NCBI GenBank assembly: GCA_029862745.1
Contig: JAOTWS010000004.1
Coordinates: forward strand, 42,250 to 105,313
DNA: 63,064 nt
Direction: 5' to 3'
Origin: Nitrosopumilus sp.
Lineage (GTDB): Archaea > Thermoproteota > Nitrososphaeria > Nitrososphaerales > Nitrosopumilaceae
Part shown: positions 34,117-43,162 of the stretch, piece after piece
Position numbering within the stretch: the stretch's first letter is position 1
Layout: each line of letters opens with the position of its first letter
Program-made: the position numbers and the translations under genes
The notes under the pieces: model-generated
The model's database searches: none
Told to the model about the DNA's origin: nothing
The model's input: the letters and a program-made list of their open reading frames with translations, nothing else

Positions 34117-34623
34117 ATGGCACAGACAACAGATACACCAATAGAAAAAAATTTAGACATAGGAATTGCAGAGCAAGACCGTGAAGGACTAGTAAGCATC
34201 CTCACATTACAGCTTGCAGACGAATATGCGCTGTACACCAAAACAAGAAACTACCATTGGAACGTAACTGGACCTCATTTCAATGACTACCACAAGTTCT
34301 TTGAAGGACAGTATGGCGAGATTGAAGTATTTATCGACGATATTGCAGAAAGGGTGAGACAACTTGGCGGCAAAGCCATAGGAACACTTGATGAACTAAA
34401 GTCACACACCAGATTACCTGAACATCCAGGACAATACCCATCAGACAAAGAAATGCTATCTAACCTGATTGCAGATCATGAGACAGTTATCAGGAATTTG
34501 AGAGTAGATGTAGAAAAGTCTGCTGAAAGTTTCCATGATGCAGGTACGAGTGACTTTCTTACTGGTTTGATGGAAAGTCATGAGAAGATGACCTGGATGC
34601 TAAGGGCAACTGCAAATTCCTAA
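34117..34623 (+). CDS. dps: Dps-family ferritin-like DNA protection protein
   Basis: 168 residues from the ATG at 34117; a GTG at 34093 would add eight. Four-helix ferritin fold with the Dps dinuclear iron site: YHWNVTGPHFNDYHKFFEGQYGE gives the conserved His, Asp and Glu, followed by DIAERVRQLGGKA. It oxidises iron with peroxide and protects DNA during stress. It stands alone with an upstream AT-rich promoter. Confidence 0.93.
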   Translation: MAQTTDTPIEKNLDIGIAEQDREGLVSILTLQLADEYALYTKTRNYHWNVTGPHFNDYHKFFEGQYGEIEVFIDDIAERVRQLGGKAIGTLDELKSHTRLPEHPGQYPSDKEMLSNLIADHETVIRNLRVDVEKSAESFHDAGTSDFLTGLMESHEKMTWMLRATANS

Positions 34624-34855
34624 TTTTTTTATTTTAAGACCCACATAGAAATAAAGGAATATCAAAAAATTGGATCAAGTTAATCTTTTCTCTAAACTAT
34701 GTTATTTTAGACGTTTGTAGATTTCTTTGAATTCAGCTGCCCACGTCAAAAAAAAGAGAGTGATTCGGTTTAGAAGAAAAATCTCAATGAAAAAACAAAG
34801 TATCAATTTTGTTTAAGAATCAGTAATAAATGCAAACAAATTATTCATAGTAGCG

Positions 34856-35194
34856 ATGAATGAATTGGAATTTTTCATGGATGTATCACCAGGTTGGTGG
34901 CTTAAGGCTAGAGAGGATGAGATTTTTCTAAAAAAATATGTCTTTGAAAAATTTGAGTATGACTATTATCCAAGAATTATCACCCAAGGAAAAAAGAAAA
35001 TAGATTTGGATAAATCAGACCAACCAATTAAAAAACGTATTTTAAAAAATCTAGGGCTTGGAAATTTTAAGTATGAATTTTTACCCGAAGATGAGAGCAT
35101 GAAAGAAAGCTATTTGATTTCAAATGGATCTGTTCATTTTCATCCAAGAAGGAAAAGAACTAACTCTCGTATTTTGATCAAAGTCAAAATTTAG
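34856..35194 (+). CDS. Hypothetical 112-residue protein
   Basis: A basic, soluble protein: MNELEFFMDVSPGWWLKARED...FEYDYYPRIITQGKKK...LGNFKYEFLPED...SVHFHPRRKR. Mixed alpha/beta; no membrane segment or metal motif. It converges on the small membrane protein gene at 35208. No family recognised. Confidence 0.5.
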   Translation: MNELEFFMDVSPGWWLKAREDEIFLKKYVFEKFEYDYYPRIITQGKKKIDLDKSDQPIKKRILKNLGLGNFKYEFLPEDESMKESYLISNGSVHFHPRRKRTNSRILIKVKI

Positions 35195-35207
35195 ATACGC
35201 ATTGAAA

Positions 35208-35579
35208 TCATTTTGTCTTCAATTCCAGATTCTTTCGATTCTTGAAAGCCATCATGTTTGTAATTAAAAGCAAACCCTGTAGCAGGTATCCTCCAACAAT
35301 TAAGACTACTGCATTTTCAAGAGGCTGAAAGGTACTCATTATTTCAATATGTTTTGGAGAGGCAGTATTTCCAATGATCACAATTATTGCAATTATCATA
35401 TTTGGGAAAAGCGTGTATTTTAATCTCCACAAGGAGAAGACAGTCAATACAACAAATGCAGATTCAAGTGCAATTGCATTTGTGATAAATTTTGGGTTGC
35501 CTATTGGAATACCAATAATACCCATTATAACTATAGAAACTAAAATCACAACGATTATTTTTTGTTGCAGATGCATCAT
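35208..35579 (-). CDS. Four-helix membrane protein, unknown function
   Basis: A 123-residue integral membrane protein with four helices (about 8-27, 33-50, 55-72, 83-108) and a basic Lys-rich C-terminus. Compact and full of Ile/Val. No family recognised. Confidence 0.6.
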   Translation of the reverse strand: MMHLQQKIIVVILVSIVIMGIIGIPIGNPKFITNAIALESAFVVLTVFSLWRLKYTLFPNMIIAIIVIIGNTASPKHIEIMSTFQPLENAVVLIVGGYLLQGLLLITNMMAFKNRKNLELKTK

Positions 35580-35771
35580 CTACAAAAAATATCTAAGATA
35601 ATATTAGATTGGCGATATAGTGAATGTGTCATCTCAATTCACGAAATTATAGGCAATACTATGACAAATGTATAATATCAAATTTTTGTTGCAAGATAGA
35701 AAAGATTCGAAAAGTTAGCACCAGATGTGATTCTTTTGAAATATTAAATGAGGTTGTTTTAGAAAGGCTAC

Positions 35772-36686
35772 ATGGGACAAATTCTAGTTACAGGTGCCAC
35801 TGGTTTTATTGGTTCAAGACTTGTGTCTGAATTGGTCAGAAAAAGATATTCTGTATCAGCACTTGTCAGAAATGGAAAACACACAGAAGTAAAAACCGAT
35901 GAAATTGTAGGAGATTTGACTGATTCAAATCTTAATTTTGAAGGAAGAGATTTTGACTGTGTCTTTCATTTGGCATCCCATACACCATTAGAGAAAAATT
36001 CCAAAATTTTAGAAAATGTGAATCTCAATGGAACAAAAAATCTTTTTGAAGCAATTAATGGAAAGACAAAGTCAGTCATATACATCTCAGGCTTGGGTGT
36101 ATTTGGTGATTCGGGCGAGAAAATAATTGATGAATCTTACCCGCACAATGCAAATACCAAGTTTGTCAAAATCAGACTAGAAGCTGAAAAACATCTGAGA
36201 AAGAAATGTCAAGACAACGGGATTGATTTTTCTGTAGTTTATTTTGGAGATGTATACGGCTCAAAAGGATGGTTTTATGATATTCTAGTCAAAAGACTAC
36301 AAAAAAAGTCCTTCAGGTTACCAAGTGGAGGGAAATATTTCAAAGGATTTGTCAATGTAGATGATGCAGTTGGAAGCATGATTGCAATAATGGAAAAACA
36401 AGCATTTGGGGAATCATTCATTGTGGCCGATTCCACCCCTGCACTTTTCAGAGACTTTGTCAACTTTACTGCTGATGAATTGGGGTTAAAGCATCCAGGA
36501 AATGTTCCAACATTTTTGGTAAAGGCAGTTTTGGGATCTGATCTGGTTAAACTCCTTACTACATCAATGAAGGTATCCAACAAGAAAATTTCAAAGATAT
36601 ATTCTTTCAAGTATCCTAGCTACAAAGAAGGAATCCCCAAAGTAATTTCTGAATTAAAAGAAAAATATCCTTTATTGAAAAAATAA
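35772..36686 (+). CDS. NAD-dependent epimerase/dehydratase (extended SDR)
   Basis: A 304-residue extended short-chain dehydrogenase: NAD-binding GATGFIGSRL at the N-terminus, VFHLASHTP and ISGLGVFGDSG in the expected places. The catalytic Tyr of the usual YxxxK is not obvious in ESYPHNANTKFVKIRLEAEK, where the Y-x3-K motif is replaced (FVKIRLEAEK); a role in binding rather than redox chemistry is possible. Similar to UDP-sugar epimerase-like proteins. It stands alone. Confidence 0.82.
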   Translation: MGQILVTGATGFIGSRLVSELVRKRYSVSALVRNGKHTEVKTDEIVGDLTDSNLNFEGRDFDCVFHLASHTPLEKNSKILENVNLNGTKNLFEAINGKTKSVIYISGLGVFGDSGEKIIDESYPHNANTKFVKIRLEAEKHLRKKCQDNGIDFSVVYFGDVYGSKGWFYDILVKRLQKKSFRLPSGGKYFKGFVNVDDAVGSMIAIMEKQAFGESFIVADSTPALFRDFVNFTADELGLKHPGNVPTFLVKAVLGSDLVKLLTTSMKVSNKKISKIYSFKYPSYKEGIPKVISELKEKYPLLKK

Positions 36687-36749
36687 AAAGATTTCATCCT
36701 TTACTATACTTTAAAACAAATTCCACAACGATATTTGAATTAGAGTGAG

Positions 36750-36965
36750 TCAGCAGATATCATTAAAACAAATAAAACAAGTCATATGCTGGCAATCACA
36801 CTTTGAGATATCCTCAATTGCCAAGTCAGGGCAGAAATATTCTTCATTGCACTTGTTGCAGGTGTGAATCAAAGCTAAATCCTTTTGATCATCTGTTTCA
36901 GGAATACTACTAATCTCACTTCTGCTGCAAATCTTTTCAAATCTATGTTGATTCATTCTAATCAT
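36750..36965 (-). CDS. Small Cys-rich protein
   Basis: 71 residues with HTCNKCNEEYFCPDL and SKCDCQHMTCFICFNDIC, giving two or more zinc-binding Cys groups in the C-terminal two-thirds. RING-like spacing is suggested but incomplete. Stand-alone; unknown function. Confidence 0.5.
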   Translation of the reverse strand: MIRMNQHRFEKICSRSEISSIPETDDQKDLALIHTCNKCNEEYFCPDLAIEDISKCDCQHMTCFICFNDIC

Positions 36966-37043
36966 TAATTTGACATTATTTTTAATTCCAAGTATCTAAA
37001 GTGTATCTATCGATAATTTGTTAGAGGCATAATTTGGTTTGAT

Positions 37044-37175
37044 TTGAGTGCTAAGACTACCTTTAATGTTGATTCTTCAAACAAAAATGGAATTACCATA
37101 AGAATAAAAGTGCAGGTTGTGCAAATTCCTGACAAATTAGACATTTTCTTGAAATTACCACCATGCAAAAATTAA
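37044..37175 (+). CDS. Possible 43-residue protein
   Basis: TTG start; reads SAKTTFNVDSSNKNGITIRIKV and QIPDKLDIFLKLPP. The alternating strand pattern looks protein-like. It sits upstream of the PepSY-like secreted protein, 40 bases apart, on the same strand. No family. Confidence 0.35.
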   Translation: MSAKTTFNVDSSNKNGITIRIKVQVVQIPDKLDIFLKLPPCKN

Positions 37176-37214
37176 TAGAGACCCTTATAACGGATAAAAC
37201 TTTGAAATCATTAC

Positions 37215-37916
37215 TTGGCTAAAATTTCAAAAATAAAAATTACAATTCCAATACTTGCTGCTGCAAGCATTTTTGCAATTGCTATGATTTCATTTTCTCC
37301 AATTAATGCTAGTGCTGAATATGGTCAATCCCAAATCCCAGAAATTTCTGGAACCATTGCAATCTCTGAAGAATCTGATGGTTATTCTGATAAAGCAATA
37401 ATTGCACTAAGTGTCGCAATGGCAGTATCTGAAAATTCTGTTGAAAACGCAAAGGCAATGTGGGGCAAACTTGATGTTGTTCAGGGATTTCTTGTTTACA
37501 AGGTTGGCGTATTGGCAAATGATAATATTTTTCATAAGGTTGTAGTTGATGCCGGAAATGGAGAGGCACTATATGTTTCAGAGGGAGTATCAAAAGATAG
37601 TTGGAAACATTCCAAACATTCTGATAAAGAATCAGACAAAAAATGGAAAGATCATTATGCGGATTTAACTCCAGAAGAAATAGAGACTAAAAAACAACAA
37701 TGGGGTGAAGTTAAAGATGCATTCTTTGCATTATCCCTTGATGAAAGAGCAAAGATGATCATGCATTTTATGTCTATGAAAGTCCAGCTCGAATCATTGT
37801 CCGATGAGCAAAAAGACGCTAAACGATTTGAAATGAAGTCAATGATGCAAGAACTATTGCCTTTATCAGTAGAAGAAAAAACTCAAAAATTACGTGAATA
37901 CGTAAATTCACTTTGA
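37215..37916 (+). CDS. Secreted PepSY-like protein with helical C-terminus
   Basis: A 233-residue exported protein with a TTG start and signal peptide to about residue 34 (cleavage near ASAEYG). Residues ~60-122 resemble a PepSY domain (AKAMWGKLDVVQGFLVYKVGVL, VVVDAGNGEALYVSEG). The C-terminal 100 residues are charged and helical (LTPEEIETKKQQW, LSLDERAKMIMHF). PepSY domains restrain extracellular peptidases. Inference from fold pattern only. Confidence 0.6.
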   Translation: MAKISKIKITIPILAAASIFAIAMISFSPINASAEYGQSQIPEISGTIAISEESDGYSDKAIIALSVAMAVSENSVENAKAMWGKLDVVQGFLVYKVGVLANDNIFHKVVVDAGNGEALYVSEGVSKDSWKHSKHSDKESDKKWKDHYADLTPEEIETKKQQWGEVKDAFFALSLDERAKMIMHFMSMKVQLESLSDEQKDAKRFEMKSMMQELLPLSVEEKTQKLREYVNSL

Positions 37917-38197
37917 GTGAGATTTGTATAGATAACAATTTTTTATAATATACAAAATTTTCATCTAGGTAAACCCCAACCACTACATTCAAAAGAAATT
38001 TTCATAAAAAAAAAAGTACACAGATCTGAGCGAATGCTTTAATCATTTGGTTCTCCTCCCCTACGGCCTCATTGTAATTGTAAAAAATTTGAATATCTCA
38101 AATGTTTTAAAATCAATTATTTATGAGTAAATTATTCTAGTGCCAAAATAATTATCATGTAAGATATTCTAATATCTTAATAAAATCAAAACAAATC

Positions 38198-38485
38198 ATG
38201 ACTGACATAATATGGGGAAATGGTTCCAAAGTATTATCTGCCAATTCTTTTCTCCTTAATGTGACTCATAGAAAACAGGGAAACAAGCAGGATTATTCAG
38301 ACTCTGAAAAGATAATTATGACATCAGCTGATCTGCCGGGATTGCCTCAAAATCAAAGCGATTGGGATGAGGAATCGCTGAAAACTTACATAATTGATGC
38401 ATTTCTCAAGTGCGAGATAGAACAAAGAGATGAATCAGGAGTTATTTTGGCAAAAGTGTCCCACTCAGGGGCTGGTGGATACTAG
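38198..38485 (+). CDS. Small protein coupled to a 2OG-Fe(II) oxygenase
   Basis: A 95-residue acidic protein, MTDIIWGNGSKVLSANSFLL ... DLPGLPQNQSDWDEESLKTYI ... ending VSHSGAGGY. Its stop overlaps the oxygenase start by one base (TAGTG), so the two are translationally coupled. The glycine-rich C-terminus and the partner oxygenase make it a candidate substrate, leader-bearing peptide or accessory subunit. There is no signal or membrane segment. Confidence 0.6.
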   Translation: MTDIIWGNGSKVLSANSFLLNVTHRKQGNKQDYSDSEKIIMTSADLPGLPQNQSDWDEESLKTYIIDAFLKCEIEQRDESGVILAKVSHSGAGGY

Positions 38486-39261
38486 TGTGGGAACCATTAG
38501 TGGTAAACTATTCACAACTCGATAAAGTTAGTTTTGAATCTATTCTGTCAGAGAAAATTCCTGCAATAGTAATTCGTAATTTTTACGATAAAAAAAATTG
38601 TCAAACTATAGCAAGTAGAATAAAAAATTACAATCATAGTGATTTTCAAAATGGGAAATTAAAACACATAGGCCCTTACCTAATGTCTAACACAACCAAC
38701 AAGAAAAAATACTTTGAGGATGCAAAAGATGCTCAAAGGGAGTTTGAGAAGATCTTTGATGGGATAAAAAATCCAATAACGCATATCTATGAATCCATCG
38801 GTGACAAGTTTCCAGACCATTCTATTTCTCTTGCCAGGGAATTCAAAAATGATTATTCTCCAGCTATAATTCGAATACATGAAAAAGGAAAATCCATCCC
38901 AATCCATAAGGACAATGTCAGATATGAAGGAAAAGAGTATGCATTATCAGACGTAGATCATCAGATATCATGCATACTTCATCTGCAAGAATCAGAGAGC
39001 GGAGGAGATTTAGTCATGTACAACAAGCAGTGGAAAAAACAGGATGAGAGGTTTCGAAATATTGATTTTGGCTACACGTCAAGACTGATAGACTCAAGTC
39101 AAGTCTGCAAGATGTCCAACTTTAACGCAGGAGATCTAGTTGTTATGAACCCTAACTATTATCACAAAGTCACAGAAATAACTGGAAATACTCCGAGGTT
39201 TACTCTGGGTATGTTTTTGGGATTCTATAGGAAAAATTGTAAAATTGTTACATGGGCTTAA
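38485..39261 (+). CDS. 2-oxoglutarate/Fe(II)-dependent oxygenase
   Basis: A 258-residue double-stranded beta-helix oxygenase. Iron ligands: IPIHKDNVRYE (H-x-D) and YYHKVTEITGNTPRFTLGMF (distal His, with the 2OG-binding Arg ten residues on). The strand LHLQESESGGDLVMYNKQW is typical of prolyl-hydroxylase-like and Rps23-hydroxylase-like members. It uses 2-oxoglutarate and oxygen to hydroxylate a substrate. GTG start overlaps the upstream gene's stop. The coupled 95-residue protein is the obvious candidate partner. Confidence 0.82.
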   Translation: MWEPLVVNYSQLDKVSFESILSEKIPAIVIRNFYDKKNCQTIASRIKNYNHSDFQNGKLKHIGPYLMSNTTNKKKYFEDAKDAQREFEKIFDGIKNPITHIYESIGDKFPDHSISLAREFKNDYSPAIIRIHEKGKSIPIHKDNVRYEGKEYALSDVDHQISCILHLQESESGGDLVMYNKQWKKQDERFRNIDFGYTSRLIDSSQVCKMSNFNAGDLVVMNPNYYHKVTEITGNTPRFTLGMFLGFYRKNCKIVTWA

Positions 39262-39665
39262 AATCATATAGTTATCATTAGTTCAATTCACTTTCTTATT
39301 CATTGCAAAAAAAATTATCTTTTTTTTAATTTTACAGTTCCAAGTGGGTATGAAATCCATTCACAAAAACATACCCCAATACAACTTGTATGGGAATATA
39401 GTTAGTATTATTACTTTCATCTCCAAGTGAAAAAACAAGATTAAAAAATACTCTCAAAAATTACATAGAAGAATTTATTTTATTTAATTTAGATGATTGA
39501 AGGTTTTTCTTTCCGTATGATTTGTCAACTAGGTTTTGCCTACAAACCTTGTAACGGCAGCTGCAGATTATTATCCAGAAATATAAACTATCTGAACAAT
39601 CATTTGGTAGTTTATTTTTCACTCAAATAGTATTTTACTGTGTATGATAATTACCAATGATTATT
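39262..39665. other. Intergenic stretch, no supported gene
   Basis: AT-rich gap between the oxygenase and TFB. One 45-codon frame at 39493-39630 has two Cys but little protein character. A partial ATTACCA half-site lies at its right end near 39652. Nothing else supported. Confidence 0.4.
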
Positions 39666-40607
39666 TTACACTATGGTTAATGCCTTGTTTAACACAACGA
39701 GCGCCTTTCTGATCGAGGGTGAAGAGACATGAGTGTTCTTTGCAATTTTTATTTGTGAAATATTCTCGCCATTTGCAATACATGCAAGATACAGTGCGCC
39801 TGCGCATACTACTGCAGGTTTTGAGCCAGACATTATTCTCAAACTGTTTGCCCGTTGGAGAATCTCAAACGCATGTCGTTTTGTTTTTTCCCCAACATTC
39901 AGAGCACTACAAAATTTTGAAAGGCAGTCAAGAGGATTTGCAAGTTCTGGTTTTAGGTCTAGACGCCTGATCATCATCATATAGCATCTTGAAACTTTCT
40001 TTTTTGTAACATTTAGTGTGTCTGAAACCTCATCAAGAGATCTTGGTATTCCCTGTTCTCTGCATGCAGCATAGATTGAGGCTGCCATGATTTCAGGAGT
40101 ACCCCTTCCTCGGATTAGACCTGCAGAAGACGCCTTTCTGTATAGGAATGCAATGTGTTCTGCAATAGTGTTTGAGAGCCCTAGTTTCTGCTTGACTCCA
40201 TCTAGCAGCAAAAGTGCAGATATAAGATTCCGTCCAGTCGACTTTGTTTTGCTTCTACTGTCCCACACCCTCATGCTCTTGAATCTAGAGATGGTTTTGG
40301 AGGAGATTCTCTTTCCAGTAAAGTCGACATTTCTTGCACCAATGTTGGTGTAAAGTCCCTTGTCATATACTGTCAGTGATGATTTGGGGCCTGTCTGTGA
40401 GTTGTTCAAAAAACCATCAAGTGTATGCGTCAATATAGAATCAGAATTGCTAATACCTTCTGTAAGTACCTGGCCACAAGGTCTGCATATTATCTCTCCT
40501 CTTTCATCATCTGTAATCAATCCTTTTTCGTCATGATCACAGATTAGAGATGTGGATCCGTTTCCATTCTGAATTTGTTCTATTTTTTTAATTACCATTA
40601 TCATCAT
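39666..40607 (-). CDS. tfb: Transcription initiation factor B (TFB)
   Basis: A 313-residue archaeal TFIIB homolog: N-terminal zinc ribbon (C23-x-H25 ... C41-x2-C44, so one knuckle is C-x-H), a linker B-reader region, then two cyclin repeats (about 110-200 and 205-300) with RGRGTPEIMAASIYAACREQ and GSKPAVVCAGALYLACI. It recruits RNA polymerase to TATA/BRE promoters. Thaumarchaea carry several TFBs; this is one of them. The start could also be the Met at residue 4. Confidence 0.93.
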   Translation of the reverse strand: MMIMVIKKIEQIQNGNGSTSLICDHDEKGLITDDERGEIICRPCGQVLTEGISNSDSILTHTLDGFLNNSQTGPKSSLTVYDKGLYTNIGARNVDFTGKRISSKTISRFKSMRVWDSRSKTKSTGRNLISALLLLDGVKQKLGLSNTIAEHIAFLYRKASSAGLIRGRGTPEIMAASIYAACREQGIPRSLDEVSDTLNVTKKKVSRCYMMMIRRLDLKPELANPLDCLSKFCSALNVGEKTKRHAFEILQRANSLRIMSGSKPAVVCAGALYLACIANGENISQIKIAKNTHVSSPSIRKALVVLNKALTIV

Positions 40608-40956
40608 CTGAAATAAACTATTTTTTTTAAATCTGTAAAAGAAATTTCTATTTTATTCCCCTAAGTTGTGACATCTATTACGTTGATGTAGTACTTAAAC
40701 ATGGTATTCATAATACAATGGTAGAATCAAAACACAAACCAGTTGATTATGTTTGGATTAAAGTCAAGAGGTTCATGTCTTAATAGGTTGAACATACAAT
40801 ACATTATGAGTGAATTCGTGATAAGTACAGCTGCGCTGTATTGTGTTTCATTGCTTCCTATTGGAATGCAGGTCTGCTTTCATGGGAATTCACTCGATGC
40901 AAGTTGTGAATAAAATCAATAGGGATCACTTGTTAATCGCGTGTAAACTGATTTTG
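40608..40956. other. Intergenic stretch upstream of TFB
   Basis: Contains the TFB promoter region (TTTTTTTAAAT tract) and short frames only. A small hairpin TACAGC-TGC-GCTGTA lies near 40828-40842. No supported gene. Confidence 0.4.
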
Positions 40957-41076
40957 TTAACATTTGAAAGTTGTGGATAGAGATTTGGTGTAAAGTAAAT
41001 TCAATCCATAATTGCATGAAACTGACTTGCTTGATGATTTCCAATGAGGCATATTTTCAAAGGTTAATTTTAACAT
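40957..41076 (-). pseudogene. Remnant of a DUF6659-like gene
   Basis: The first ~16 residues (LKLTFENMPHW...) and the upstream DNA match the start and leader of the DUF6659-like gene at 45059-45448: 41024-41110 aligns with 45399-45485. After the match the frame becomes unrelated (SVSCNYGLNLLY...) and stops. So the body of the gene has been lost while its promoter and start remain. It sits beside a cyclase paralog of the one at 46498. Confidence 0.65.
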
Positions 41077-41152
41077 CAAATTGTATATGGTGGTTTTTTG
41101 CATTAAGGCATTAATCGACTGATTTGAGAAAATAAAATCAATTTGACAAAAT

Positions 41153-41944
41153 TCACTGGGTTTTGTACCTGTAAACGCGGTAAATTTTATCGTGGTCATC
41201 TGAATAATGCTGTAAAGGATAATCCAACTCGTCTGTCATGTCTGAGAAAAACCCTTGCATGTATGGGTCTAGTTTATCATATGTGTCTTGGCCCACTATG
41301 ATCTGATTTGGTTTTGCCAAATTTTGTATCTTTGATGCCACATTCATTGTAGGTCCTAGCAAATCAACATATGCCTTTTGTTTATCAGCACCATATCTGA
41401 CTACTGTATTATTCCCAAAATCAATGCCGATTTTTACGCTAATCTCAGAAAGCCCTACTTTTTCAATTAATATGGGATTGATTCCTTGTTTTACGACTTT
41501 TATCATAGATTCTGCACAGGCCACCGTATTGTATATTGCAGGTATTTGGTCTGCCTCGTTTTCTATAAAATATCCTATCACCGCATCACCGACAAATTTT
41601 AGAACATATCCATGAAACTGCTCAATCACATAAGACATTTCCTGAGAAAATGAGCTTATTATTATAGATAGTTTGTCTGGTGGCAATGTCATACTCATTT
41701 TTGTAGAGCCAACAATATCCACATAAAGTACTGCCATGTTTATCTGCCCAAATACATTTTTTCTCAGGAATTTTTCAGACGAATCAATCACTCTCGTATA
41801 TTGATATCCTTTTTCCAATGCCTTGTTGATTCTGTCTCGCACATTTTTTAACAGCGTGTCCGAATCAATTGTTTTATCCGGATTTTTGCTCAAGAGCATA
41901 TCTATTATGTTAGGGGTGTGTTCTTTGTCTGGTTTGAAACTCAT
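41153..41944 (-). CDS. Class III adenylate/guanylate cyclase, paralog 1
   Basis: A 263-residue soluble cyclase. N-terminal helical part (1-80), catalytic domain ~85-245. Metal Asp residues lie in YVDIVGSTKMS and KFVGDAVIGYF. The later motif reads PTMNVASKIQ: the catalytic Asn is kept but the usual Arg four positions on is Lys. No membrane segment. Closely similar to 46498-47292. It may make a cyclic nucleotide or have become a regulatory cyclase-fold protein. Confidence 0.8.
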   Translation of the reverse strand: MSFKPDKEHTPNIIDMLLSKNPDKTIDSDTLLKNVRDRINKALEKGYQYTRVIDSSEKFLRKNVFGQINMAVLYVDIVGSTKMSMTLPPDKLSIIISSFSQEMSYVIEQFHGYVLKFVGDAVIGYFIENEADQIPAIYNTVACAESMIKVVKQGINPILIEKVGLSEISVKIGIDFGNNTVVRYGADKQKAYVDLLGPTMNVASKIQNLAKPNQIIVGQDTYDKLDPYMQGFFSDMTDELDYPLQHYSDDHDKIYRVYRYKTQ

Positions 41945-42170
41945 TAATTTTGTAATGTTTATCTAGTATATACGCCATAATCTTCTTTTATTTTTTCAGA
42001 ATTGAAAAAACATGAAGTATTCAAGATAGCAGTAGTAGTCAAAACTATTTCAAAATAACAGTGTGTAGTTTGATTGGCATTGAAGCATATTTCAGAGCTA
42101 AGATATCTTAAGCCAGACTAGAGAAAACATACTTTATTCTAGTTTTGATGTTTTGCAATAATCTATAATC

Positions 42171-42353
42171 TTAGTCATCTTCCCAACTATTCTCCAAATA
42201 TTGTGGTGCTGCAGAATCAATCTCTTTTGATTTAATCATGGGAATAAATTTGTGACAATTTGTGCATTCGTACATATCCTTGAGTCCTGCCATCCTGACT
42301 TTTGCATCATGAGGACAAGCATCTTGAGTGAATACTACTACTCCGTATGCCAA
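42171..42353 (-). CDS. 60-residue zinc ribbon protein
   Basis: TTG start with AAGGA about eight bases upstream. Reads FTQDACPHDAKVRMAGLKD then MYECTNCHKFIP, giving C-x-H and C-x2-C ligands, then an acidic tail. It follows a 32-residue Cys-rich ORF by nine bases and is likely co-transcribed with it. Confidence 0.55.
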   Translation of the reverse strand: MAYGVVVFTQDACPHDAKVRMAGLKDMYECTNCHKFIPMIKSKEIDSAAPQYLENSWEDD

Positions 42354-42362
42354 AATTGTTCC

Positions 42363-42461
42363 TTAAGGCTCCCAATGACAATCGCAGTTACAGCCTCGCT
42401 GGCAAGACACTCTCTTGCAGTCCGAACATATTTTTTGACCGTGTGATTGCATTGTATTCAT
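42363..42461 (-). CDS. 32-residue Cys-rich microprotein
   Basis: MNTMQSHGQKICSDCKRVSCQ then RGCNCDCHWEP. Six Cys and a His in 21 residues, including C-x2-C and C-x-C-x-C. Too dense to be chance and immediately upstream of the zinc ribbon gene. Likely metal-binding. Confidence 0.5.
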   Translation of the reverse strand: MNTMQSHGQKICSDCKRVSCQRGCNCDCHWEP

Positions 42462-42510
42462 AATATCAATGGTCCTTTCATCCTAATTAACCTAAAACAA
42501 TATGAAACGC

Positions 42511-42609
42511 CATAACAAAATTGGTGTAATGCCAGTAAAGTAATGGTGGAATCTGCATATCTGCAAGAAAGGACTGAAATGACACTCAGATACGTATTGT
42601 TGTATTGTG
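42511..42609. ncRNA. Repeated ~95-nt element, copy A (possible RNA or regulatory repeat)
   Basis: About 75% identical to 46365-46460 in the same orientation. The core CTGCATATCTGCAAGAAAGG is conserved, then GGACTGAA and CTCAG-x-TACGTATTG. Both copies lie beside class III cyclase genes. Neither has an open frame. It could be a small RNA, a leader of the tiny operon at 42655 or a protein-binding repeat; strand is not settled. Confidence 0.35.
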
Positions 42610-42654
42610 ATTGAAATTTTCTGTCTTTATAAGCCAGTAGCGACCTAGTTAAAC

Positions 42655-42765
42655 ATGATAAAAAATATTTTTGCAAGACTAAAAGGAAAACAAGAAAAGA
42701 CATCAAATGACGTAAACGTGTTTGAAGAATCTGGAAAAGAGAAACCAGAGGATGTACAAAAATAA
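42655..42765 (+). CDS. 36-residue charged microprotein
   Basis: MIKNIFARLKGKQEKTSND...EKPEDVQK. First gene of a three-gene tiny operon; its stop is followed directly by the next ATG. Amphipathic start (KNIFARLKGK) may touch membrane or nucleic acid. Unknown function. Confidence 0.5.
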   Translation: MIKNIFARLKGKQEKTSNDVNVFEESGKEKPEDVQK

Positions 42766-42894
42766 ATGGCATACAGATGCAAGCAATGCAATTTTAGGTG
42801 GGATTCATGGGAAGGCAATTTTCAAAGAGTGTTAGACCATGAAAAAACTCATTTGAAAGAAAAGGCAATACACATTGCGGGAAAAATGGTATAA
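42766..42894 (+). CDS. 42-residue C2H2-type zinc protein
   Basis: MAYRCKQCNFRWDSWEGNF followed by RVLDHEKTHLKEK, giving C-x2-C ... H-x3-H, a classic single C2H2 finger. Starts on the base after the previous stop. Confidence 0.65.
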   Translation: MAYRCKQCNFRWDSWEGNFQRVLDHEKTHLKEKAIHIAGKMV

Positions 42895-42897
42895 GAA

Positions 42898-43026
42898 ATG
42901 ATTGCAGTTGATGATTTGAGATCCTGTGAAAATTGTGGTAACGTGTTTTTGAAAAAAGTAGCAGACAAGTTAACAAGCAGATGTCCTGCATGCAATGTGT
43001 GGAAGAAGGAAATTATTCCTCAATGA
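42898..43026 (+). CDS. 42-residue zinc ribbon
   Basis: DLRSCENCGNVFLKK ... TSRCPACNVWKKE: C-x2-C-x16-C-x2-C. Three bases after the C2H2 gene stop. Last member of the tiny operon. Confidence 0.65.
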   Translation: MIAVDDLRSCENCGNVFLKKVADKLTSRCPACNVWKKEIIPQ

Positions 43027-43162
43027 AGTTAAGCATGTATTCTTATCTCAAGAAATTGCTGCATAAATTTCTGCACCACAATGTAGAAAAAAAGCATTAT
43101 TGGTGGACTGAACAATAAACATACAGAATCCCATCAGCGTAGGACAATGTATGTTTCACAAT

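Noticed and set aside
38041-38080. GC-richer patch with GGAGGAGA on the minus strand and a short frame
   Set aside because: The frame has only 14 codons; the patch may be a terminator or chance. No tRNA structure.
39493-39630. 45-codon frame with two Cys between oxygenase and TFB
   Set aside because: Random-looking composition; within expectation for AT-rich gaps.
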